This document shows positions 1 through 12,440 of a DNA stretch of 64,000 nucleotides, piece after piece (the first letter of the stretch is position 1; each line of letters opens with the position of its first letter). The DNA is from Doris montereyensis (taxonomy: Eukaryota > Mollusca > Gastropoda > Nudibranchia > Dorididae). Both the position numbers and the translations under genes were made by a program. The stretch covers positions 145,001 through 209,000 of the forward strand of contig JAXRKP010000330.1 of NCBI GenBank assembly GCA_037039925.1, given 5' to 3'. The notes beneath the pieces are model-generated. The model worked only from the letters and a program-made list of their open reading frames with translations, searched no databases and was not told the origin of the DNA.

Positions 1-2758
1 AGGGCTCATTCAGAGGGAAGAGACACCCTTCTTACATTTCAGAAGAACATTGGACCAGCTCAAGAAGGCTTGTGATAACGATAGTGATGCCATGCATTTA
101 GTGCGAGCTACAGAGGTGGTGCGCAGAGACATATTTGAGACAAGGTTCTTATTTGACGGGTCGTTCCAGGCTGATTGCCAGAAGGATGCTGTATTTCCAT
201 CACTCTTGGCTTTGGTCAACATGGTTCTTGATGAATCGAATATCAAACACCAAACAGAGATGGCCGAAACAACCAACACAAGTGCAGCTCTTGCAATTTC
301 CCAGCTGTTTGTATTCAACAGTGTCAAACATGCAAGGAAGGAGTCAACAGACTCCATACGCCACAACCATAGCAGGGAGACTTCTCTTCCCCTGTACGTG
401 TCAATGATGATTCATGCAGCAACCAGGAGTCGAGGGTTGGTTGACACATTTCACAGTTTGGGAATGTGTGTTTCTTATGATAGGCTGCTACAACTTTCTT
501 CAGACATTTCAAATGGGGTCTGCCAACGTTTCCTGATAGAAGATGCTGTGTGTCCATCAAAGTTGCGGCAAAGTCTCTTCACAACCGCAGCATTCGACAA
601 CATCGATCATAACCCAAGCTCTGCAACAACCAAGGATTCCTTCCATGGGACCGGCATATCTCTCATTCAACACCCATCACACACTCATGGTGACCTGAAT
701 TGCGGAGTCCCAGTTTTGAATCAAGATAGATCTTCAAAGTCAACAGCTCATTTGCCATCAGCCTACACAAGTGTACCACCAGCCGCTCTAGGACAAGCAA
801 CTTCAATGGACCTGTGGTGCAAGGCCCTGTCAGACCAACATACTTCCTGGCTACTGCTGCTGTTGCAAAAGAAGAGTACATATGGCTTAACTTGGTAAAA
901 GCAGCCATTGAAAAGCAGGCTGTGGATAATTGGATTTCCTGGTCTGCCTACAATGCAAACGCTCATCATGCGATCATTCCACCTCCAGCAATCCATGCCC
1001 TTTTGCCTCTGCTCACCGAAAGCGCCCATTCGACAGCCATGTTACGTCATTCCATGGATATCACCAAAGCAGCAGTCCAGTACCTGAACCCCGGTAAGTA
1101 CCTATCCTAACAGCTGACCAGCCACTCTTTGCAATGCTCAAAGAGATACAGTGGACGTGGCCTGCAGCCTACGGAGAGGGTTGCTTTCTCATCATGTTTG
1201 GAGGTCTACACATAGAAATGGTTTTACTGAAGGTGAGATCCAGTATGGTAAACTAGAAGAGAGAAAGTGGTATATCAGAATTCTCTACTCAGAGATATTG
1301 GCATTTACGCTTTAAAAGATATGACAAAGGTTATCAAAGTGTGACTACCAGCCAGACAGACAGAGATGCAGATGGAAATACAGACATGGCATAGTTACCT
1401 TAACACAATATTATGCATATATTTTGCCTAATAAAACTCCTATAAGAACAGAGCCCATGAATGCAAACTTAACTCATATTATTTCAATGACTGCACAGAT
1501 AAACCTGCATTTACCGTTAGTAGTCCTCATACCAGGCGTTGACGATGGATAGGACATGTGCTCCGCCAGCAAACAACAGCCCTCTCCTGAAGCACAATGG
1601 GTAAGAAGAAGAAGTCTCTCATCTAATGGCCATGTCTTATGCTTTTGTTTCAGCTGCTGGGAGACTGGCTGGAGGATAGTGGCTGGACAAACGCCTTGGT
1701 GCAGGCTGACATCGCAAGTTCTGGGACAGCTGATTCCTTCATTCGAGCAAGTCATGTTACCAAGAATCTCCACGCCCACCAGGTAACATGTGCATGCTTG
1801 TATATACTGCTGGACAGAGCATACCGAGAAGGCTCCATGCCCACTGACACTGATACCATGCCAACTTTTGAGGAGTGGTGCACACAGAGAGCTTAAGAAA
1901 GCGTGCACTTCAACTACTGGCTCAAGACGCTGTCACTGGAGCTTCTCTTGCTGCGCCACATCAGATCCATTCGTGAAGCGAACTTTGAGCTCTACATGGA
2001 ATCTCTAACACAGATCATGCCTTGGATGTTCGCCTTAGATCACACAAATTACTCCATGTGGCTTTCAGTACACATCCGGGACATGATGACCCTTGGTGAA
2101 AAAACACCCAGATGTCCTGAGAGAATTCGAACATGGGAACTTTGTCGTGCACAAAACCACCAATAAATTCTCTGCCATAGCAATTGACCCATGCAATGAA
2201 CAAAACAGTGCCATGGTCAAAGGATCTGGTGGAGCAATTGGGCTGACAGGCAACCCGGGAGCACTCAGACGCTGGGTGGTGGCAGGGCCTGAGATTGCCA
2301 GGATAATTACAGAATTTGAGGAACAAGCGAGACGACCTCAGAACAAGGAAAAGGACTCGGGTGATCGTCACCACGACCAGCATCCTGGAGTGCAAGCAGC
2401 CTTCCAACAGGAATCAAAACACTGGTGACCGTGCTGGAAGAGATGGGGAATCCGTTTCTGGAAGAAAATCATGATCTGCTGGTCATTGACACAAGAGTCG
2501 TGATGAATGCTGCAGTAGCAGACTCGGTGAGAAAAGTCGAATCACTCGGTGAAGATCAGTACAAGAAGTTTGCGGAAGAGAGACTAGAATTTTGTACAAA
2601 ACCTATCACAGAAACATTGCCCAAGAACAAGCCAAGCAGCAAAGTCCTGTCAAGAACTGATCCACTGTGGCTGCAAGAAGTTGTGCACTGGACATTGCAA
2701 ATGCAAAAAGGCTGCACTTAAGTGCACTGCACTGTGCTGGTGCTCAGGAGACTGCTAA
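1..2758 (+). pseudogene. Copy A: broken member of an invertebrate multicopy ORF family with a cysteine-rich tail (5' partial)
   Basis: The frame is open from base 2 to 898 and contains FTTAAFDNIDHNPSSATTKD and SFHGTGISL. Coding resumes in another frame near 814-1095 (RHSMDITKAAVQYLNPG), shifts again at about 1093 (LFAMLKEIQWTW), is cut by an intron at 1233-1653, and continues (ASSGTADSFIRASHV). A TAA stop lies in frame at 1894. Next comes FALDHTNYSMWLSVHIRDMM. An A-run at about 2098-2103 appears one base too long, after which HPDVLREFEHGNFVV, KGSGGAIGLTGNPGALRRW and EEMGNPFLEE follow. Another shift near 2405-2425 and one near 2660 lead to a tail CGCKKLCTGHCKCKKAALKC ending at TAA 2756-2758. 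This tail resembles CXC/CRC (tesmin-type) zinc modules. From general familiarity I recognise the order of motifs as a family present in many copies in cnidarian and mollusc genomes. Its function is unknown to me. Copy B in this window shares motifs and tail. The N-terminus lies upstream of the window. Confidence 0.8.
1233..1653 (+). other. Spliceosomal intron inside copy A
   Basis: The donor AAG|GTGAGA is at 1230-1238 and the acceptor TTTGTTTCAG|CTG ends at 1653. Joining 1232 to 1654 restores one frame (MVLLK joined to LLGDWLEDSGW). The 421-bp interval has stops in all frames. A retained intron argues against this copy being a processed retrocopy. Confidence 0.75.
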
Positions 2759-3382
2759 GTAAGGTAATCCATCGGTTACCAAACCTGAGCTAAAAACTAA
2801 AAGATGACAGAAGATTGATGGTGACAATGATGACAGCTTATTGCAGAACGTACTAATTACTACTGTTTGCAATTTACCATTTCATGATCATCAAATTGGC
2901 ATTAAAGAATGCTTGTTTAGGTTACTTGAAGAAAGGACATCTTCGTTCATAATTAGATTTTGTTTTCATGTAAGTTATCTCAGCCCAGTACCGATTAAAA
3001 TTCTAAAAATAGTAAAACAGCATATATGTGAGGGTTTAGGTTCTTGAATTTGATTCTATTAGATTCCTTGACCCTGAACATATAGGTTTAGACACTAAGA
3101 TCAAAACTTTAGATCAACTAGGAGCAGAGATTTTGAGAAAAATGATTTGACGGCGGCCATTTTGTAAAATCCAAGATGGCCGACCTCAGAGGTCAAATCC
3201 AGTTTACCTCCACATCTGAAATTAAAGCTTATGGTATGTAGTGACACTAGTAGAGATTTCATGCTTTCTTCATATTGTGCACAATTCTTCTATGATCAGA
3301 GCTTATCCGCTCCACTACAACCGTGCCAAGCATTAAAGCATGGAGAAAACATGGATACAAATAAAATAATAATTAGAAAGAG
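2759..3382. other. Intergenic, no gene seen
   Basis: This AT-rich sequence has no supported coding region. A short imperfect palindrome around 3151-3188 (GGCCATTTTG facing AAGATGGCC) is the only structure noticed. Confidence 0.5.
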
Positions 3383-3530
3383 ACCATTAGGCAATTGTTT
3401 GTTTGTTTGTTTGTTTGTTTATCGGTTTGTTTATTTGTCTGGTTGTTTTGTTTTTGTTTTCAAGTAATAGGAGACAGTGGTTTAGAACACTAGGGACAGC
3501 CGGTTTGAATGAGGGGGTTTAGCTTTCCAC
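3383..3530. repeat. GTTT-rich dispersed segment (block A)
   Basis: It begins ACCATTAGGCAATTG, followed by repeated TTTG units and GTTTATCGGTTTG. It is repeated at 5394-5525 with the same flanking words (CAATTGTTTGTTTG, ATAGGAGACAG versus ACAGGAGACAA), so it is part of a duplicated module. Confidence 0.65.
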
Positions 3531-3622
3531 TATAATGCGATGACCTTTGGGCGAATTAACAGGAAACAGTAAGAGGGGAAAAATGTGTTCAGGAGTGATA
3601 GGAAAGAAGCAGTGCATATCAG

Positions 3623-4033
<411 letters not shown>

Positions 4034-4090
4034 CTGGCCCTCCAGGTATTGTTGTCGAGATCGAACCCAAACACTGTGCGTCTGTATCTG

Positions 4091-4183
4091 GCGCTGTAAA
4101 CATTTCACCACGATCATTCACCAGTGTTTTGTTATGCCAATTTCGTCAGTGGATTTTCAAATGGCGCCGCACATCAGAAATCC
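4091..4183. repeat. Dispersed block B
   Basis: A roughly 93-bp stretch (GCTGTAAACATTTCACCACG and following) is repeated nearly unchanged at 5711-5800. No coding potential is seen. Confidence 0.7.
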
Positions 4184-4277
4184 CCGCCATTAATCGATAC
4201 ATAACCATAATGAGTAAAATTGAAAATAGGAGGGGGGGGGGGACTCCCCATGACAAGACTGACATTGAAATAATATT

Positions 4278-4735
4278 ATTATAAGATAAGATAAGATAAT
4301 TGTATTGACCTGTGATGAGAACATTGACTTGGTCACATGATACAATGTTACAGAGCTACAAACACATTTCTATATTAACATTAAAACACAACTAGAATAG
4401 GTACGCAAAGGGGAATGAGGAGGGGAATGGGGAATGGAAAAATGAAAAAAATCACTCGATCGTTGACAGTTGTACTGTCACGTTACAAATAAAATTCACA
4501 TTCAGACATTCTATCTAATATAACATAGAACAGTACATGTATATGAATATAGGTGGATATATGAGGAACATCGTCCTCGTCTGTGCTCAGTTTGCAACAG
4601 TCTGATTGCAACAGGGAATACATGGATTTTTGCATCTTTCTTTCTTTGTTCGTTTAGATAAAAACATATCTTGCTTCTTTCTGATAATTCAAATTCTTGG
4701 TGCAATGGATGTGTTTGACAATGTTCCTCATAATA
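4278..4735 (-). mobile_element. LINE 3' end fragment, copy 1
   Basis: On the minus strand a fragment HQEFELSERSKIC..FPVAIRLLQTEHR aligns by eye with the longer open fragment at 56063-56362 (LQQEFRSERYKNSLIPMQLK). The nucleotide sequence from the ATAAGATAAGATAAG tail (4282-4298) through AACATAGAA (about 4530) matches 55793-56020. This is the degraded C-terminus and 3' UTR of a non-LTR retrotransposon with a (TTATC)n tail on the minus strand. Confidence 0.7.
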
Positions 4736-5393
4736 TTATTATGGAGACAATGTGTGGAGAATATTGAGAACAATCTGCCTTTCAATTAATTATGAATCTT
4801 AAATGAACAACTGTGGGGTAATCACGATAGCATCAGTGAATATTCATGGAATATTCAGTGAATAATCTTGAAATAGCAGTAAATAGTCATGGAATAATTA
4901 CAGTATAGCCCTTAAAGCAATGATGAAAAGAAGTAGCAGTAGGCCGATAAATAATGAAGAGGAATATGAAATAGAAACGAAATCCTAATAAATAGACAAT
5001 GGGACAGGGTCCAGATGTTCTTTTTCTTGTTACTTCAGATCAAACATAGATCTAGCGATAATAATATCGCCTCTCCTTTCCCAGCCAAGCAAAATACACA
5101 CATCTTTGACCCCTTCCAGCACCCACACCCCCACCCCCACCGCCAAGGCCACCTATCAGCATCACTATTTCCACCTCTTCTCATCTCCCCGCTCAGTCAC
5201 AGTATAAATCTCACGCATATTTAACCAAACACACACACACTTACACACAAACACATACACACACCCACACGTACCTACGTCACACAGTCGCTCACATACA
5301 AAATACACAACTACTACACACACGCATCCTTATGACGTCAAGTTCTGATTAGTGTAACGAACAATTTCAGTCTCATAATTCGACTAAATCGAC
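4736..5393. other. Intergenic with CA-rich run
   Basis: No gene is seen. The stretch 5226-5330 is CA-rich and imperfect. The C-rich stretch at 5118-5150 is low complexity. Confidence 0.5.
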
Positions 5394-5800
5394 CATTAGG
5401 CAATTGTTTGTTTGTTTATTTGTTCGTTTATCGGTTTGTTTATTTGTCTGTTTGTTTGTTTTGTTTTCACGTAACAGGAGACAAGCGGTTTTTATAACAC
5501 TAGGCAACACAGTCTGGTTTGATTTGGGGGGGGGGGGGCGGAGAAAGGGGGAGGAGTGTTCGTTGCAAATAAAATTCACATTTAGACATTTTATCTAATA
5601 TAACATAGAAAAGTACATGTATATGAATATAGTTGGATATATGAGGAACATCGTCCTCGTTTGTGTTCAGGTTGCAACAGTCTGATTGCATAGGATCAAA
5701 CTCAGATCTCGCGCTGTAAACATTTCACCACAATCATTCACCACTGTTTTGTTATGCCAATTTCGTCAGTGGATTTTCAAATGGCACCACACATCAGAAA
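5394..5800. repeat. Rearranged duplicate of blocks A, C and B
   Basis: 5394-5525 matches 3383-3530 (block A). 5560-5690 matches the LINE-end sequence at about 4490-4620 (block C, for example AACATAGAA, GAATATAG and TGAGGAACATCGTCCTCGT). 5711-5800 matches 4091-4183 (block B). The order is A-B-C upstream and A-C-B here. A G-run (5526-5538) sits at the A/C junction. Confidence 0.7.
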
Positions 5801-6587
5801 TGTATCTCCACACATCAATCTATATTTGATCTTAAATAACACAACAAGGTAAAGGAGAACATGTCTCGACCCTGTCCCGTTGACACGCAATATTTTTGTA
5901 CGAAGTTGTAAAACAGATCTTGTTTTTTGTTATTTTTGTTGTTATTGTTTTTGTTTATTTGTTTTTTGTTCTTTGCTCTTGTTGTCTATTTATTTTTTTA
6001 TTTTATTTATTTTTTTTTTTTTTTGGGGGGTTCATACGAAATTTTGGCTCCATCTAGACTAGATCTACGTTAAGCATTCTTAATCAATCCTTTCTTTTGA
6101 AAATCCGTTAGCTACAGACGCATTTTATGGCGAAAACTCCGCCTTAATATTATATATATACTAGCAATCATTAAAAACACACCACTACAATAAATGTCAC
6201 ACCAAGTGTGGAGAGTAAGATGTTGATTTGCACGTGATAACCATGGAAACCAAACGAGTCCCAAGAGATGATAACAATTAGTCAAAAATCAACAATACAC
6301 ATGCCGTTAACATGTTTGTTAACTATCGCTCACTTAGGTTCACGTTAACGGTTTAACACAACTCATGAGTGTGGTCGTTTTTAATCATTGCTATAACTTA
6401 AAGGAGAGAGGTTTAATTATATTCAATACAAGGCATATTCAACTTCTATTTTTTTGTATTTAATGATGATATAATAGTATATATTACAACGCTATTCAAT
6501 AATTTGCCAATCATCTTTACACCATCTACGCTACAGGAAAATCAGTCTGATATTGAAGTCAACATGTCCATCTGTCCACTTCTATTG
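5801..6587. other. Intergenic, no gene seen
   Basis: AT-rich, with a T-dominated low-complexity stretch at 5919-6027. No supported feature. Confidence 0.5.
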
Positions 6588-6850
6588 TTGAATTGTTCTA
6601 AAACAAAAGTTAAAACATAGATCTAGATCTAGATCCAGCTAAAAATAATATTACATTTAGAAACTGGTTGGCCTTGTTGAATAGTTCTAAAACAAAAGTT
6701 GAAACATAGATCAAGAAGATCCAGCTAAAAATAATATTACATTTAGAAGCTGGTTGGCCGTGTTGAATAGTTCTAAAACAAAAGTTGAAACATAGATCAA
6801 GAAGATCCAGCTAAAAATAAAATTACCTTTAGAAACTGGTTGGCCTTTTC
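6588..6850. repeat. Three tandem copies of an 87-bp unit
   Basis: Copies start at 6588, 6675 and 6762 with GTTGAATAGTTCTAAAAC and each ends in AACTGGTTGGCC or AGCTGGTTGGCC. The first copy carries extra AGATCT words where the others read AGATCAAGAAG. Confidence 0.9.
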
Positions 6851-6969
6851 AAAATTACGAGTGTAATTCCCTTGTTGAGCAGTTACGATACACACACAAA
6901 CAAAAACAACACACTCTATGAACACCATTCAGGTTGTATAGTATCATAGTGTTATTCGTCTCCATCAAA

Positions 6970-7095
6970 CCAATGGTCAATTGGCAGGTACTACTGGTAA
7001 GTCCTACTTCTTTTTCATGTGCCTTTCAAATTGAAGTTTCCCTTAAATACATCCTGAGATCACCGCATATGGTGAACGTGGCAAATTTGTAAAAA
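6970..7095 (+). repeat. Dispersed short element with CATATGGTG core
   Basis: It reads TTGGCAGG..CCTACTTCTTTT, then CATCCTGAGATCACCGCATATGGTG. The same two-part motif recurs at about 11580, 42700, 43717, 47148, 57940 and 60215 and, inverted, at about 58880, so it is a short dispersed repeat. No coding potential. Confidence 0.6.
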
Positions 7096-8097
7096 TATGA
7101 ACTAAAAAACACCTCACTCCACTGTGACCTCTGCATCGTGTATGATCTTAAGTCTAGATCTAGAGTTAGATCTATATTATTATGTTAAAATGCATTTTAC
7201 AGCTCCTGAGAAGATCTTGGTCGCTTTTTTATGTTGCTGTGTAGACAAGTAGCCTAGGTCTAGAATAGATCTAGATCTAGATTAGGTGCAGATCATAATA
7301 TGGACACGCAGAATTCGTTATTTTCTTAACTTCGGTAAAGCAAAGTAAAAATGTTAATAGATCTCAAGTACATGAAGATCTAGTCTAGATCTATCTACAA
7401 TGATACGCCGCAACAATTTAAGTCTTGAACAATTTCAAATACAACTTTAAACTTTTTAGCATTTTAACATCATCCGATGATTAGACTACACATAATTTCT
7501 AGAAGAGCATTTATTTTGAAGGTCACAAATTTATGTAAATCCCCAAAACTACCACCAATCACAAACGATAACAACACCATTTCGCATACATTTCGTGACG
7601 CCTAATCTTTGTAGTTTTGTTGTTTTTTTCTCAATCATTGTAATTTTGAAGAAGATGTAAGATAAAAGAAAGTATATATCTACATGCTCTAGATCTATAA
7701 CAAATATGTCTTGTATTATTTAAGTAAACGGTTCAGCCATTCAATAGTTTAGTATAATCTTTCGATGAAAGATAACGCAAACAAATATTACGAACGCCCG
7801 GAATTGATGTGTTTGAAAATCCAAACAAATTATAAAACAATAACAAAAACAACAGACATTTTCTGACTCACCTTAAGTTTGCAAACGTTCCGATGTTTTG
7901 GTTGCCCTGAATTGAAATTCGCGTGCCTTTCCGCGAGTAATAAATTCCACTACCTTCTTCTTTCTAAACAAGAGCCATCTCTCACCACAAGCTCGCTCAC
8001 AAAGTTCTCTGACTGTGGGGAAGTTGGGTGACCTGACTTGGTTTGAAGTTTGGAAAAGAGGGGGTGGAAGGGGGTGAAAGCGGTGAAGGTGAGAATG
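7096..8097. other. Intergenic, AGATCT-rich
   Basis: No gene is seen. TCTAGATCTAGATC words are frequent (7150-7280, 7370-7400, 7690). Confidence 0.45.
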
Positions 8098-8105
8098 TTA
8101 AATGT

Positions 8106-8166
8106 TGGAGAGAGAGAGAGGGGGGGGGAGAGAGAGAGGGACAGAGAGAGAGAGAGAGAGGGAGAG

Positions 8167-8223
<57 letters not shown>

Positions 8224-8246
8224 CCAGCCAGCCAGCCAGCCAGCCT
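8106..8246. repeat. (GA)n tract followed by (CAGC)n
   Basis: 8106-8220 is almost pure GA with short G runs. 8221-8246 is about six CAGC units. Confidence 0.95.
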
Positions 8247-8634
8247 GCGTTGTAATTCTTTGCTCTCTTGTCAGACTCAAGTTTTTGGCAGCATAGCCTA
8301 GCCTCTCGCATGCGCATTTATTACTTCTGCTCCACGAACGGGTATTCTTCAAGTTTCTCGTGCCATGGTCGACTCTGGTAAAAGGAAAACTTACGGCAGA
8401 TGAAACGAGATACTAATATTAAAATGGACGCACGTGTGCTTTCAATGCTTCTCACAGTCCTTAAAAGAAAGTGACGTAAGTCCCATACTCAGACTTGAGC
8501 TTGGCGTAATCAAGAGTTAGTAGAGTCCTGATCTTTTCTTGGCATTAGATCTCGATCTAGATCTAGAATCTAGTTTGCCATTGGTTTCTACGCCGCCTTT
8601 ACTTTCGCCGAGTCTTAATAGACTTAGATCTAGC

Positions 8635-8740
8635 TACCCATGTCGCTGCTAGGTCGACAGGAGGGCCAGAAAAAATACAGCGACTGGGAATCGAACTTGG
8701 GCCTCTTGGATGGTAGCCAAACGCTCTCTCTCGGCGTCAC
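8635..8740 (-). mobile_element. tRNA-like SINE fragment
   Basis: On the minus strand the sequence carries a B-box-like word (complement of GGGAATCGAACTTGGGCC, 8686-8703) followed by an A-box-like stretch. This is the head of a tRNA-derived SINE. It is degraded, and cloverleaf folding was not tested. Confidence 0.4.
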
Positions 8741-8756
8741 GGTCCTAGAGCTAGAC

Positions 8757-9560
8757 GTCTAGCCTGGCATTAAAAATGGCGTTGAATACACTTCTTCTAG
8801 AAATCTAAACTGGTATTAAAAGTAGTGTCAAAATATACTATCTACACATGTATTCAAATTGGCGCAAAAAATGGCGTTGAACTACTCTATTTCTGGGTAT
8901 CTAGCTTGGCGTTGAATTCACTCTTTCAAGATGTTTGGCTTGAAGCAAAAAGTGGCGTACAACTACACAACCGTCAAAAAATGTCTGCCCTGACGTTAAT
9001 AGTGGCGTTGAACTACACTGTTTCCTTCTACATATCTGGCCTGGCATTTGAAGTGGCGCTCAACTACACTAGATCTAGAGATCTTGCCTGAACAAAATGT
9101 GGCGTTCAATCACACCTTTTCTAGACGCTTGGCCTGACGTTAAAGTGGCGTTGAACTACACTATTTCTAGATTTCTTTACTGGCGTAAAAGTGGCGTTGA
9201 ATTACACTAGTTCTAGATATCTGACCTGACGTAAAAACTGACGTAGAACTACCCCTTTTCTACATATCTGACCTGACGTAAAAGCGGCGTTCAATCACAC
9301 CTTTTCTAGACGCTTGGCCTGACGTTAAAGTGGCGTTGAACTACACTATTTCTAGATTTCTGTACTGGTAAAAGTGGCGTTGAACTACACTTCTTCTAGA
9401 TATCTGACCTGACGTAAAACTGACGTAGAACTACCCCTTTTCTACATATCTGACCTGACGTAAAAGTGGCGTTCAATCACACCTTTCTAGACGCTTGGCC
9501 TGACGTTAAAGTGGCGTTGAACTACACTATTCTTAGAGAGCTGAAGTAAAAAATGGTGTT
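8757..9560. repeat. 46-bp minisatellite, GGCGTTGAACTACAC subfamily, with higher-order structure
   Basis: Diverged monomers of about 46 bp carry GTGGCGTTGAACTACAC and TATCTGRCCTGACGTAAAA. Variant monomers recur in the same order: the GGCGTTCAATCACACC monomer starts at about 9099, 9284 and 9466, a period of about 182-185 bp (four monomers). Confidence 0.9.
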
Positions 9561-9584
9561 GAACAAAATGGCGTAGAACTAGAA

Positions 9585-10195
9585 TCTAGCTATTTTCTAG
9601 ATTATCTGGTTTGACGTAAAATTGCTGTTGCACAACACTTTTTCTAAATATCTGTTCTGACGTAAAATTGCTGTTGCACAACACTTTTTCTAAATATCTG
9701 TTCTGACGTAAAATTGCTGTTGCACAACACTTTTTCTAAATATCTGGTCTGACGTAAAGTTGCTGTTGCACAACACTTTTTCTAGATATCTGGCCTGACG
9801 TAAAATTGCTGTTGCACAACACTTTTTCTAAATATCTGGTCTGACGTAAAATTGCTGTTGCACAATACTTTTTCTAGATATCTGGCCTGACGTAAAATTG
9901 CTGTTGCACAACACTTTTTCTAGATATCTGGCCTGACGTAAAATTGCTGTTGCACAACGCTTTTTCTAAATATATGGCCTGACGTAAAATTGCTGTTGCT
10001 CAACACTTTGTCTAGATATCTGTTCTGATGTAAAATTGGTGTTGCTCAATACTTTGTCTAAATATCTGGTCTGACGTAAAATTGGTATTGCACAACACTT
10101 TGTCTATATATCTGGTCTTATGTAAAATTGGTGTTGCACAACACTTTGTCGAGATATCTGGTCTGACTTAAAATTGGTGTTGAAGTGCACTAGAT
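9585..10195. repeat. 46-bp minisatellite, TTGCTGTTGCACAACAC subfamily
   Basis: About 13 monomers of 46 bp (for example ATTGCTG at 9621 and 9667). They share the TATCTGGYCTGACGTAAAA half with the preceding block but have a different second half. Copies after about 10020 drift to TTGGTGTTGC. Confidence 0.92.
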
Positions 10196-10283
10196 CTAGA
10201 TATCTGACCTACTATTATTCAATCGGATTTCATTTGGTCTCTCAAAACAAAACAAAACAACAACCAAACAAGTACATAATGAA

Positions 10284-10468
10284 CGGAATTAAACGTATGA
10301 CGATGATGATAATGATGATGGCGGTGGTGGTAGTGACGACGATGATGATAATGGTGATGATAACGGTGATGATAACGATGACGACGAAGACCATGATGAT
10401 ACTGACGATGATGACGATAAAGATGATGATGATGACAACGATGATGACGATGATGTTGATGATGATGT

Positions 10469-10499
<31 letters not shown>

Positions 10500-10575
10500 G
10501 GTGGTGGTGGGGATGGTGATGACAAGGATGATGACGATGATGATCATAGTGGTGATAACCATGATGATGAGGAAA
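10284..10575. repeat. Imperfect (GAT)n tract
   Basis: GATGAT, GACGAT and GGTGGT units run for about 290 bases. Open frames on both strands (for example Met/Thr-rich on +, Ile/Val-rich on -) are compositional. Confidence 0.93.
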
Positions 10576-10667
10576 GGTTCACGTGCTATAACTGAAAAAA
10601 AATGTAAAATGGAACATCAGAGAGTAATAATTGTCATGCTACAACTTTACCCTAGGCCAGTGTTATG

Positions 10668-10775
10668 TGTGTATGTGTGTGTGTGTGTATGAGTGTGTTT
10701 ATGTGTGTGTATGTGTATGTATGCGTGTATGTGTATGTGTGTGTATGTGTATGTATGTGTGTGTGCGTATATGTG
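10668..10775. repeat. (GT)n with AT interruptions
   Basis: GTGTGTATGTGT units. Confidence 0.9.
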
Positions 10776-11579
10776 TTTTGGTTTGTTGTTTTTTTCCCCT
10801 CTCCTCTTTTTCTTTCAAGGAACAATTTTTAATATTTTCTGCTCGGCAATTATAATTATTATGGGCAAGAGATGCAATTGTGAAGTGGGGAGTTTTAATT
10901 CTCCTGGAAACCGAAGAGACAAAATTGTCCTTAATGGCAGTAATTTAGAGGACATTGCAAAATTTGCTTCAAGTCAAATCAATAAAACAGCGTCTCTGAA
11001 GAAGAAAAACCCCAACAAAAAAAAAAAAAAAAAACCCCAACAAAAACCAAACAAAAAACAAAAAACCCCAACAAAAGAACATAGGCATGCACACAGCGAG
11101 TGATAATCATCTTCTCTTCCGGCGAGCCATCGTTTTCTTGATTCCTTTCTTTCAACATGACCAGTAATCACGGGATTTCTAGTTGCTTTTAGGACCGCAA
11201 TACACGGACTTGCATATTTACGGCCCTCATTTGTTTTAATTTATGGAGAGAAAAAGAAGAGAAAAAAACTCTCCTGGTTTTACCGCCATAATGTTTTCTG
11301 GTGGAAAACAAAATCTTGCGGGACGCTACAATGAACAACTTGGACAATAAGGTAATTTGTGTTCGGAGGGGGAAAACGGAGAGACATTGTTGTTGCTATG
11401 TTGTTTCTCTGTGAGTTTATTTGTTTGTTTGTTTCTTTCTTTGTTTGTTTGTTAGTGATTGCTGTTTTGTTTGGATTTTCATTGTCTGTTTCTAAAATAT
11501 TGTCGTTATTGCTGCTATTCGTTCGTTTGTTGTTGTAACTTTGTTTGACTGTCAGTGCGTCTGTATAGTGTGCGGCGAG
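10776..11579. other. Intergenic, no gene seen
   Basis: Contains an A-run with CCCC interruptions (11010-11080). No supported gene. Confidence 0.45.
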
Positions 11580-11695
11580 CGGTTGGTGGGTCCCACTTTA
11601 TTCCTTTCACTCTTCCACGTCTTTCTCTCATTTTAATTCACCCTGAAATCATCACATATGGTGGACAGGGTCAATTTCAATAAAACATAAACAAA
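11580..11695 (+). repeat. Dispersed short element with CATATGGTG core
   Basis: GGTTGGTGGGTCCCACTT, then TTCACCCTGAAATCATCACATATGGTGG; the same two-part layout as at 6970. Confidence 0.6.
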
Positions 11696-11899
11696 ATTCT
11701 GTTTATTTTTTTGACTGTTAATTTGTTTGTTCGTCCGTAAAATCGTTGTTACCAAGCATTTGTTTGTTTGTTTATTTGTTTTATTTGTTTATTTTGTTTC
11801 GCTGTTCATTTGTGGATTTGTACGCGACATCATTGTTTCTAAATGTGTGTTTGTTGGTTGATTTGTGATGGTTTGTTTGACTGTTGATTTGTACGTCAG

Positions 11900-12440
11900 T
11901 TTTCGCTATAAAGACACGGTTGTTAATATGTTTGATTGAGTGTTCATGTGATTGTGTGTTGGTGGAATAAAGACACGGTTATTACTATGTTTGATTGAGT
12001 GTTCATGTGATTGTGTGTTGGTGAAATAAAGACACCGTTGCTACTATGTTTGATTGAGTGTTCATGTGATTGTGTGTTGGTGAAATAAAGACACCGTTGT
12101 TACTATGTTTGATTGAGTGTTCATGTGATTGTGTGTTGGTGAAATAAAAGACACGGTTATTACTATGTTTGATTGAGTGTTCATGTGATTGTGTGTTGTG
12201 TGAACCGTTGCTACTATGTTTGATTGAGTGTTCATGTGATTGTGTGTTGGTGAAATAAAGACACGGTTATTACTATGTTTGATTGAGTGTTCATGTGATT
12301 GTCTGTTGGGTTATTACTATGTTTGGGGGGAGGGGGAAATAAAGACACCGTTTACTATGTTTGATTGAGTGTTCATTGATTTGTCTTGGAAATAAAGAAA
12401 GTGTTATTACTATGTTTGATTGAGTTTCATGTCCATTGTG
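11900..12440. repeat. 59-bp tandem array
   Basis: TGTTCATG recurs at 11941, 12000, 12059 and 12118, a 59-bp period. Each complete unit contains GTGATTGTGTGTTGG and AATAAAGACAC. Later copies lose segments. Confidence 0.93.

Noticed and set aside
10174..10692. 172-codon Met/Thr-rich frame
   Set aside because: GAT/ATG repeat composition only.
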